The position numbers were made by a program, and so were the translations under genes. Shown here piece by piece: positions 7,836-14,828 of a stretch of 37,479 bases of DNA (position 1 is the stretch's first letter; every line of letters starts with the position of its first letter). A model generated the notes under the pieces. The model saw nothing but the letters and a program-made list of their open reading frames with translations, was not told where the DNA came from and made no database searches. Source of the DNA: a virus; IMG/VR virus record IMGVR_UViG_3300035181_002369, positions 1-37,479 of that record; one strand, given 5' to 3'.

Positions 7836-9659
7836 ATGAGCGTCATCGGCCAGGTTATCAAGGAGCGGGTCACCTCGCTCAAGCTCCGGCTCCTCTCCCG
7901 GTTCGCTCGCAGGCAGGTCGACAAGCTTGGAGCCTACGCCGGTACGGTGCGGCGACTCGGGCCCTCGAGCGCGACGGTGGGGCAGAACTACGAGACCCTC
8001 GCCCCCTCGGCGGGTCGGTGCCTCGGCGGCCTCGAGGTCGCCTGGTCCTCGGGCTCGTCGGTCACGGTCTCGCCGGGGGCGATGCTGAGCCCCACGGTCT
8101 CCCCGGTGACCGAGACGCGGCCGGGGACGTGGTCGGGCAGGTTCGAGGCCGACGACTCGCTCTACGGGCTCGCCGAGCTGGCCCAGACGGCGACCATCGC
8201 CGCGTCGGACCCCATCCCTGGCGCGCTCGCCGGCCCCGAGTGGTGGGTGGTCTACGTGGTGCCGACCGAGACCACCGTCGAGACCGACTCCTCGGCCCGC
8301 GTTTACAACCAGGTGACCGGCATCTTCGACGCATCGACCCGCGTCCAGGTGACGCAGCGGCAGCTGGTGCCAGGCATCGTCCGCGGCGCCGCCAACGGCA
8401 CGATCGCGACAAGCATGGCGGGGATGCCCGCGAACGCCATCGCAGTCGCCTGGATCTACGTGCTCACCGGCGCGACCGACCTCTCGGGCGCGATCATCTA
8501 CGACACCCGGAAGATGCCCGATCAGGACCCAGGCCCGAACCAGATCGGGGGGTGCTGGTCCTTCGACACCGTCGGCGCGCAGGCCTCGCCCTACAACCAG
8601 TCGATCTTCTACGGCCGCGCGTGGGCCCGGCTCGGGGGCGAACTTCTCAGCATCCGGTCGAGCCTGAGCAGTGTCGGGGTCGGCGTCCAGGTCGCCGACA
8701 TCGCCGAGGCCGGCGCTACCTGGGACAACACGGCCAGCACGAGCGCGCCCAAGCTCGCCTGGCTCTACCTCTGCAAGCCGCACGGACTCGTCCCCCGTCC
8801 GGTGAGGCACGGCAACGCCCCGATCGGCAACAACAGCAGCTTCCTCAACGACGCGGTCATCACCGACGGCGTCCTGGTCCTCTCGCCGACGCCCCCCAAG
8901 CTCGGCACGGACCTGTCAGAGCACCGGAGCGGCCACCGCTGGGACATGCGGGCATCGCTCGCGCTCTCCCCCACGACCTTCACCCGCGGGCAGTTGCCCC
9001 ACGCCTTCGCCGGCGCCACCGTCGTCGCCAACGACGCGATCTGCGTGGGCGTCTACCGCTACACCGGGCTCACCGGCTCGAACCTCCCGATCCTCTACGG
9101 CGCGCTCCAGGTCGACGAGATGGGGTGGGTGACCGGCGGCGCGATCCATTCCGACAGCAGCGTCATCGGGCTCGGGCTCCCCACCTCCGGGATCTTCGCT
9201 TCCTTCGGCGCGACCGCGACCCTGAACAACGGCGTCGCCCCCCGCACCCTCGCGCACACGTCGATTCTCCTCGACCCCACGATCCTCGGCTCGTCCGCGT
9301 GCCTGCCCTTCGACGCGATCCGCGTCTACGTGACGGGCAACCTGTCGACGAGCGGCAGCCCGGTCAGGTGGACGGGCCTCGACAATGGCATCCTGACGCT
9401 CTGCGACGGGTCTAGCCCCTTCTCGATGCTGCAAGTGCTTGAGCGCCGCGCCAGGCACGCCGGGAGCACGATCTTCGCTTTCAACGCCACGCTCGACACC
9501 GCGACCTTCGGCACGATCAACGTCTACCTGATGGGCCTTCGGCTGCCCTTCGGCGAGGCGCTGGTGACCTTACCGTCAGGGGGACGGGGGCGAGTGGGTG
9601 TAGGTGATCACGTAGGTCTCGGGATCGGGACCTGCGTTGATCGTGCCATTGCCCATTAG
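7836..9659 (+). CDS. Probable tail fibre / collar protein
   Basis: A 607-residue protein starting at ATG 7836, one base after the preceding stop. It is rich in Gly, Ser, Thr and Ala with a charged N-terminal 35 residues that could attach to the baseplate. The body shows repeated beta-strand patterns and many small aromatic segments (GPEWWVVYVV, GGCWSFD) consistent with a trimeric fibre or receptor-binding protein. It follows the wedge genes, the normal place for fibre genes. The last 84 bases overlap the 3' end of the convergent lipoprotein gene, and the C-terminal 25 residues there look low-complexity and may be accidental. It ends in TAG. Confidence 0.6.
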   Translation: MSVIGQVIKERVTSLKLRLLSRFARRQVDKLGAYAGTVRRLGPSSATVGQNYETLAPSAGRCLGGLEVAWSSGSSVTVSPGAMLSPTVSPVTETRPGTWSGRFEADDSLYGLAELAQTATIAASDPIPGALAGPEWWVVYVVPTETTVETDSSARVYNQVTGIFDASTRVQVTQRQLVPGIVRGAANGTIATSMAGMPANAIAVAWIYVLTGATDLSGAIIYDTRKMPDQDPGPNQIGGCWSFDTVGAQASPYNQSIFYGRAWARLGGELLSIRSSLSSVGVGVQVADIAEAGATWDNTASTSAPKLAWLYLCKPHGLVPRPVRHGNAPIGNNSSFLNDAVITDGVLVLSPTPPKLGTDLSEHRSGHRWDMRASLALSPTTFTRGQLPHAFAGATVVANDAICVGVYRYTGLTGSNLPILYGALQVDEMGWVTGGAIHSDSSVIGLGLPTSGIFASFGATATLNNGVAPRTLAHTSILLDPTILGSSACLPFDAIRVYVTGNLSTSGSPVRWTGLDNGILTLCDGSSPFSMLQVLERRARHAGSTIFAFNATLDTATFGTINVYLMGLRLPFGEALVTLPSGGRGRVGVGDHVGLGIGTCVDRAIAH

Positions 9660-10730
9660 CAGAATCGCGCCCATGGCATCCAGGTCCGCGCCGCAGTCGT
9701 AGGTGATCGTCAGGCTGCTTTTCCTGGTGATACACGCCTTGTAGACGGGCATGTTTCCAAGGGGAGAAGGGGCAGCCCCGACGGAGCAAGTGACGGCTTT
9801 TGGCGGAGAGCCATCGGCGCAAAGAACACCGATGACCAGCTCGGGCATGTTGTCGCTGGACACCTCCGGGGAAAGCGCGATCGACGCCGTCATCTGCCCG
9901 GCGCATGTCCTGGTCGGGAACGTGAAAAAGTCCGTGTCTGCGCTGTAGTAAGAGCCGCAAACCGTCTTGCTATCCCCGCTGCAATCGAGAGACGTGATCG
10001 GGGTTGCCATCGACTCAAGCTCGTTCGGCTCAATCTCGGTCGACGCGCAAGCCCCGCCCGCTGCGCCGGCAGATCCGCCAGCGCCAGCGACGCCAGGGTC
10101 ACCACCCGCCCCCGCTGCCCCAGCCGCGTCCCCGCCCTGGCCCGCTGCCCCGCCGGCATCGCTTTTGCCGCCAGCGCCTGCGGAGCCGCCGACCTTGCCA
10201 GCCTGCCCGGCGCCGCCCTGGGCCTTGCCGCCTTCGCCCGCGCCACCCGCCCCGCCCGTTCCTGCGCTCGCGCTTTCGCCTGCGACGCCGCCGGCCCCTG
10301 CGCCGCTCGCCCCGGCCCCTGCGACGCCGCCGGCCCCTGCGCCGCTCGCCCCGGCCCCTGCGCCGCTCGCCCCGGCCCCTGCGCCGCTCGCCCCGGCCCC
10401 TGCGCCCGCGCTTCCGCCGGCATCCTGGCAGCCGCTGCATTTGTCATAGCCGGTCCCTTTGCCATTGCAGACCTGCACTCCCGGCGCGCTCGTCCCCGGG
10501 CAGTCGCATGCCACCTGGACGCCGGGGACACAGGCCGGCGCGCCTCCGCCCTGTCCTGCTCCGCTGCCCCCCGCAGGCGAGCCCGCTGCCCCTGTGCCGA
10601 CACCCGCCGCGGCTTGTGAGCCTGCGGCCCCTCCGCTGCCCCTTGGCGAGGCTCCGAGGCTACCCGGTGAGGTCTGGGTCGAGGTGCAGGCCGCGAGGCC
10701 GAGGGCGAGGGCGAGGAGCAGGGGGCGCAT
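9576..10730 (-). CDS. Host-like surface lipoprotein with Gly/Ala repeats and PPC-like domain
   Basis: A 384-residue predicted lipoprotein. The signal peptide MRPLLLALALGLAAC ends in a perfect lipobox, with Cys15 as the lipid site. Residues 67-101 hold a cysteine module (CDCPG then KCSGC), and residues 103-226 are a Gly/Ala/Ser linker built from tandem repeats. Residues about 230-384 have the EPNE...A...ADTDFFTF pattern of PPC (pre-peptidase C-terminal) domains with six more cysteines. This architecture is characteristic of myxobacterial exported proteins and is foreign to tail structure, so it is probably a host-derived cargo gene (moron) exposed on the lysogen or infected cell. A surface role such as superinfection exclusion is possible but not shown. 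No clear Shine-Dalgarno is seen. Confidence 0.75.
   Translation of the reverse strand: MRPLLLALALGLAACTSTQTSPGSLGASPRGSGGAAGSQAAAGVGTGAAGSPAGGSGAGQGGGAPACVPGVQVACDCPGTSAPGVQVCNGKGTGYDKCSGCQDAGGSAGAGAGASGAGAGASGAGAGASGAGAGGVAGAGASGAGAGGVAGESASAGTGGAGGAGEGGKAQGGAGQAGKVGGSAGAGGKSDAGGAAGQGGDAAGAAGAGGDPGVAGAGGSAGAAGGACASTEIEPNELESMATPITSLDCSGDSKTVCGSYYSADTDFFTFPTRTCAGQMTASIALSPEVSSDNMPELVIGVLCADGSPPKAVTCSVGAAPSPLGNMPVYKACITRKSSLTITYDCGADLDAMGAILLMGNGTINAGPDPETYVITYTHSPPSP
10282..10401 (-). repeat. In-frame tandem repeat in lipoprotein linker
   Basis: Two identical 39-base units (10282-10320 and 10321-10359), each an 18-base plus a 21-base subunit, are followed by two further copies of the 21-base subunit (10360-10380 and 10381-10401). 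All are multiples of three, so gain or loss keeps the reading frame. They encode AGAGGVAG and AGAGASG motifs. Confidence 0.85.
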
Positions 10731-10807
10731 CCGGCCATGGTCGACCCGGGTGGGGCGGGTGGCAAGAGGCGCGTGGCATCATCAGCGACGAATGGCCGCT
10801 GCCTGAG

Positions 10808-11008
10808 CTACGGCAGCGAGTCCCCCGGCGGCTCAGTCTTCGCCCCGATCGCCGCCTTGACGACATCGCAGTCGGGCAGCTTGAAGGCCAGTTTCGGCGG
10901 GAAAGGGATCGGGAAGATCGAGAGCGACGGCAGGGGAGGGGGAAAGGGGATCGAGGGGATCGGCACCGTGAGCGGTCCGCACGGCGTCTGGATGGTGAGG
11001 CCCGCCAT
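10808..11008 (-). CDS. Small proline-rich protein, possible spike-tip partner
   Basis: A 66-residue protein whose residues 8-44 are dominated by Pro, Ile, Phe and Leu (IPSIPFPPPLPSLSIFPIPF), then a short charged end with KLPDCDVVKAAIG. Two cysteines flank the proline-rich region (Cys10 and Cys47). It overlaps the stop of the spike gene by TGATG, the place where PAAR or other tip proteins are often encoded, but it has no PAAR motif. The function is unknown; assembly or capping of the spike is an inference from position. Confidence 0.6.
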   Translation of the reverse strand: MAGLTIQTPCGPLTVPIPSIPFPPPLPSLSIFPIPFPPKLAFKLPDCDVVKAAIGAKTEPPGDSLP

Positions 11009-11892
11009 CAGACGAGCCCGATGAATACGCGGGCCGAGACGAGGTTGGCGGGGCCAGCGGGGCCGACCGCGCAGGCGTTGATCGGCGTGGGCGGCACGAG
11101 CCCCATGCCGATGTTGACCACGCCGCCGTCGATCTGCACCGACTGGCTCCCGTTGATCGTCACCTGCTTGCCGGTGATGAGCACCTGATCGTTGCTCACC
11201 TGGATGGACGAATTGCCGTCCGCCGAGAAGAGCGAGGCGAAGCCACTGCCCACACTGAGCCGCTCGCCGCTCGCGCTCTTCGCCTCGATGACGTAGCTCT
11301 TGTCGAGGCTGTTGTACCGCACTTCCATGCTCGTGCCGTCATCCGCCGACACGACGAATCCCGAGAAGAAATCATCCTGCTTGCCCTTCAGGCGAATCAC
11401 CTTGAGGGCTCCCATGTAGTATTCCCGGCTGCCGACCTTCTTCGGAGGGGAGAAGATCACGGCGGGCGGCGCGTTGTTTTTCGGGTCCTCGTTCTCGGGG
11501 GCAAGAGCCTGCTCCAGAGAGACCCCCGCGACCACACTGGGCAGCGGGTTCTCCTTCCCCCCGGGGACGCTGTGGGTGAGCACGCAGTGTCCGTCGGGCA
11601 CCCCGTCGAGGAAGGCCACCAGCACGCGCGCGCCCTTGGTCACGGGGGAGAAGGTCGGGGCACCGACGGGGCATCCGTACATCGCCCGCACCGTCGTGCC
11701 GACGAAGGGCCCGGTCAGCACCATGCACTCGACGGTGCAGCCGTTGGCGTTGCCGTCGTTGAAAACGAAGGTCGGGTCATCGTCCACGACGCGGGCGAGG
11801 GCCTGGTAGGATCGGGCCTCGCCGCCGTCGCTCGGGTCGTGCGCGAGGGCCTCGGCGACCTCGGCTGCAGCTTGCTGATCGGAGAATGCCAT
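11008..11892 (-). CDS. Baseplate spike protein (gpV/gp5-like)
   Basis: A 294-residue protein. Residues about 30-115 form an OB-fold-like beta region (ALARVVDDDPTFVFN, then GARVLVAFLDGVPDGHCVLT), as in phage gpV and VgrG spikes. The C-terminal 90 residues have regular short strands (SIQVSNDQVLITGKQVTING) typical of the trimeric beta-helical needle. It should form the central membrane-piercing spike under the hub. ATG at 11892 overlaps the hub stop (TGATG), and the next gene overlaps its own stop in the same way, giving a hub-spike-tip order. Confidence 0.8.
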   Translation of the reverse strand: MAFSDQQAAAEVAEALAHDPSDGGEARSYQALARVVDDDPTFVFNDGNANGCTVECMVLTGPFVGTTVRAMYGCPVGAPTFSPVTKGARVLVAFLDGVPDGHCVLTHSVPGGKENPLPSVVAGVSLEQALAPENEDPKNNAPPAVIFSPPKKVGSREYYMGALKVIRLKGKQDDFFSGFVVSADDGTSMEVRYNSLDKSYVIEAKSASGERLSVGSGFASLFSADGNSSIQVSNDQVLITGKQVTINGSQSVQIDGGVVNIGMGLVPPTPINACAVGPAGPANLVSARVFIGLV

Positions 11893-13700
11893 CAGCGATT
11901 TCCTAGCACCTTTCCCGAGAGATCGTCGAGCGCCGCTACCCCCGATGCGACGGCCTCTTCTTCCGCCGCGCCGAGGTAGAGCTGGCGGTAGGCGTCGGCC
12001 AGCGCCGCGGTCGCGGTCTTGACGTCGGCGACCAGCAGCTCTCCGAGCTGGCTCGCCACCGCCAGCACCGCCGCGATCGGCGAAGGCTCCTGCAGGTCGC
12101 TCGTGATCTGCGTGAAATTGGCGAGCCGGATCATGATCTCGGCGTCCTGCGTCGAGCCGCCCGAGACGTGCACATCGTCGACCCGGAAGGTGGAAAACCG
12201 CGGCACCCGGGTGAGGAGCGCGGCGATCGTCGAGGCGCTGTCCTCGGCGACGCCCGCGGAGACCAGCACCGTGCGCAGGCTGCCCTCGCCCAGCTCGCCG
12301 GTGAGGGCCAGGACGGCGGGGGGCAGGAGCACGTCCTCCTCTGTCTGCCCGGGGGCGAGGTAGCCGAAGGTCACCCGGTCGCCAGCCCGGAGCCGGAGCA
12401 GGTCGCCGCCCTGGGCGTCGGGGTCGCTCGGGTCCGACCACGGGCAGTGCGTCTTCAGCTCGATGCTGATCCGTTGGTTGGTTCGCTGCAAAAAGGCCGC
12501 CTGCGCCATCTTCAGCAGCGTGTCCTTCGAGCCGATCGGGCCGACGGGCACCAGCAGCACGCTCTCGTCGAGCTGCTCGTAGCCAGGCAAGCCGACGTTG
12601 GCCATGAGGGGCGGGAGGCGCGGGGGCTTGCCGGGGTCGACGACGACGGCGCCGACGCTCTTCGGGTCGGGTGGCCAGCGGGCCGTCACGGACTCGCCGG
12701 TGTCGGGGTTGTGGCCGACGAGCTGGATCGACTGGGTCTTCACACCCACAAGCTTGTGCTCCCAGGACACCGACTCGATCACCTGGGAGGCCACGATGGT
12801 CGCGGTGTTCTTGGGCAGCCTGCCCTCGTAGAGCGGGCCCGCGTAGGAGAGTTCGACGCGGTTGACGTTCACCCGCGCGACGCAGCCGAGGCGGGCGCAC
12901 TCCTCGGTGATCGCGTCGAGGTAGCTGCCCATCGATTTGAGCGGCGCCGGGGTGCGGGGCTTGCCGCTCTTCGTCGGGCCCGTGGGCTTCTTCTTCTGTG
13001 CTTTCGGGATATGCTCGCTGACCGTAGGCTCCTTTTCGGTGTCGACCCAGGTGACGCAGAGACCCTCGGCCGGGGTGCCGCGGAGGAAGTCGGCGAGCGA
13101 GGCCGACAAGACCATCTCGCGGTCGATTCCCTTTCCCGGCTCGACCTTGTGCTGCGCGAGGAGGCCGAGGAAATCGCGAAACGGGAGCTTGATCGTGGGG
13201 ATCTCGCCCGGCCCTACGTTCCCCTTGACCTCCGAGCAGATGCCCGCGAAATCCGCGTTCGACAGGTCGGGTGCGAGCTGGGGGGCCGCGCCGGTGCCCT
13301 GGTCAAGCCCCGCCTGCCACTCGTCGGCCGTGACGTGCCGCAGTACCACGTAGGCCACGATCGAGCGGATCGCCTCGGGGGGCACGGGCAGGTACGAGAG
13401 CGGGATCGTGCACTCGAATTCGTCGGCCTTGCGGAAGGTGTTGTAGGATATCGAATAGCTGAGCGGCACGACGTTCCGCAGCACGAAGAACGTCCGCTTG
13501 CGCGTCGCGCCCTGCTCGCTCTCGTAGTCGCACGGGTCGGCGTTGAGCTTCTGCGCCGCGACGAGGCCCGCGTTCGCGGCGTTGGCGAGGGTGATCGCGA
13601 GGCTGATCGCCTCGTTCGCCAGCCGACCGTCGGGCCCGTCGGCCGCGTCGTACAGCTCGCAGTTGAGGGTGACCGAGCAGAGGACGCGCGCGGTGCTCAC
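11892..13700 (-). CDS. Baseplate hub protein (late control gpD-like)
   Basis: A 602-residue protein starting at GTG 13700, overlapping the LysM-like gene stop. Beta-rich segments alternate with loops (FVLRNVVPLSYSISYNTF; YLDAITEECARLGC; AGDRVTFGYLAPG). The order (tape measure, LysM-like protein, this gene, spike) and the size are those of gp27/gpD-type hub proteins, which join the tube end to the spike. An insertion of Lys/Pro/Thr-rich residues at about 228-250 is probably a surface loop. The C-terminal 80 residues are helical, beyond a minimal hub. Assignment rests mainly on context and fold-like pattern rather than a single motif. Confidence 0.65.
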   Translation of the reverse strand: MSTARVLCSVTLNCELYDAADGPDGRLANEAISLAITLANAANAGLVAAQKLNADPCDYESEQGATRKRTFFVLRNVVPLSYSISYNTFRKADEFECTIPLSYLPVPPEAIRSIVAYVVLRHVTADEWQAGLDQGTGAAPQLAPDLSNADFAGICSEVKGNVGPGEIPTIKLPFRDFLGLLAQHKVEPGKGIDREMVLSASLADFLRGTPAEGLCVTWVDTEKEPTVSEHIPKAQKKKPTGPTKSGKPRTPAPLKSMGSYLDAITEECARLGCVARVNVNRVELSYAGPLYEGRLPKNTATIVASQVIESVSWEHKLVGVKTQSIQLVGHNPDTGESVTARWPPDPKSVGAVVVDPGKPPRLPPLMANVGLPGYEQLDESVLLVPVGPIGSKDTLLKMAQAAFLQRTNQRISIELKTHCPWSDPSDPDAQGGDLLRLRAGDRVTFGYLAPGQTEEDVLLPPAVLALTGELGEGSLRTVLVSAGVAEDSASTIAALLTRVPRFSTFRVDDVHVSGGSTQDAEIMIRLANFTQITSDLQEPSPIAAVLAVASQLGELLVADVKTATAALADAYRQLYLGAAEEEAVASGVAALDDLSGKVLGNR

Positions 13701-14827
13701 TGTCCCCTCGCCGGCAGCTCTACCTCGAAGGTGCCGAGCGGCACGATCTGCCCCTGGATTTCGTTGAGCGCAGCGATCTCGGGCCAGCGGTCAGCGGACC
13801 CCAGCTCGGCGCGCGCCACGTCGGCCAAGGAGGCCCCAGGCCGCACGCCGATCACCTTGGGCTTGCGTGAGGCGAAGGCATCGAAGACCGCGACGACCGC
13901 CCCGGCCGCGTCGTGCGAGGCCGAGGCCATCGACCCGACGACGCCCTTGGCTGCGGCGAGCGCCGTGACCCCCTTGCCCGCGGCCAGGTAGTCGTCGGCG
14001 GTGTCGTGCAAAAGGCTGTCGAAGTCGTTGACGACGTTGCCGAGCGAGCGCGCGGCGGCGAGCGTCTCGTTGACCAGGGCCGCGGGGGCGCGGGCGAGGT
14101 CGCCGACCTTGCGGAGCGAAGTGCGCAGGCTCGACATGCCCTCGCGCATCCGGCCGATCCCGCCCCGGAGCGAGTCGAGCAGGCTCGGGTCGAGCAGGTC
14201 GCCCTTGGCCAGCGCCGCCCCGAGGGCCGCGGATGCCCCGCCGAGCGAGCCGGCGATCTGCGGGGGCGTCTGCAGCGCGCGGGCCGGGACGAAGGACGAT
14301 CCGTCCCCCGTCCACTCCCACGAGAGGACCACGCCGAGATTGGTGCCCGCCGCGGCCCCCAGCTGCCCCGTGGTGACGTCCACCTGGTAGCCCCGCCCCG
14401 GACGCCCGGACACCTTGCGCAGCACGCCGCGGCGGGTGAACCCGGCGACCTGCACCAGGCACTCCCGGCCCCGGCGCTGCAGCGTGACAAAAAGGGCGAG
14501 CAGGTCTTCAGGGCTGCCCACCGCGGGCGCGTTGGCGGCCTTGATCTGCGAGGGTTTCATGAACGCGGCGTCCCAGGAGAGCGTCAGCTCGCTCGTCCCC
14601 CAGGTCACGCCGGTCACCGTCGAGAAGCCTCGGTCAGCGCCGATCGGCGTGTAGCCGGAGCCCCGCAGCTCGCTCGCCCACTCGGCCCCGCGCTCGACCA
14701 TGAGGCCGTCGCGTAGCTCGACCGTGATCGGCGCCGAGCCTTCCAGCTCCGTGACCCCGAAGACCTGGAAGCCTCCGCTGCCCGCCTTGCTGGCGGTCTG
14801 CGCGACGTCGAATGCGGATACCGCCAT
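13697..14827 (-). CDS. Tail protein with C-terminal LysM-like domain
   Basis: A 376-residue protein one base after the tape measure stop. The N-terminal 170 residues are beta-rich (ITVELRDGLMVERGAEWAS, GYQVDVTTGQL), the middle (about 190-320) is helical and Ala-rich, and the last 52 residues (VIGVRPGASLADVARAELG ... WPEIAALNEI) match a LysM-like domain with the usual xPGxSLxxVA and NxI elements. Proteins with this end are found between tape measure and hub in many contractile tails (gp53-like) and lock the baseplate to the tube. Confidence 0.75.
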   Translation of the reverse strand: MAVSAFDVAQTASKAGSGGFQVFGVTELEGSAPITVELRDGLMVERGAEWASELRGSGYTPIGADRGFSTVTGVTWGTSELTLSWDAAFMKPSQIKAANAPAVGSPEDLLALFVTLQRRGRECLVQVAGFTRRGVLRKVSGRPGRGYQVDVTTGQLGAAAGTNLGVVLSWEWTGDGSSFVPARALQTPPQIAGSLGGASAALGAALAKGDLLDPSLLDSLRGGIGRMREGMSSLRTSLRKVGDLARAPAALVNETLAAARSLGNVVNDFDSLLHDTADDYLAAGKGVTALAAAKGVVGSMASASHDAAGAVVAVFDAFASRKPKVIGVRPGASLADVARAELGSADRWPEIAALNEIQGQIVPLGTFEVELPARGQ

Positions 14828-14828
14828 G

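Noticed and set aside
10282-10401. Possible CRISPR array
   Set aside because: Repeats are directly adjacent without unique spacers, short, and in frame within a coding gene.
12168-13991. 607-codon plus-strand frame opposite the hub gene
   Set aside because: Antisense shadow; the opposite strand encodes a coherent hub-like protein with coupled starts and stops.
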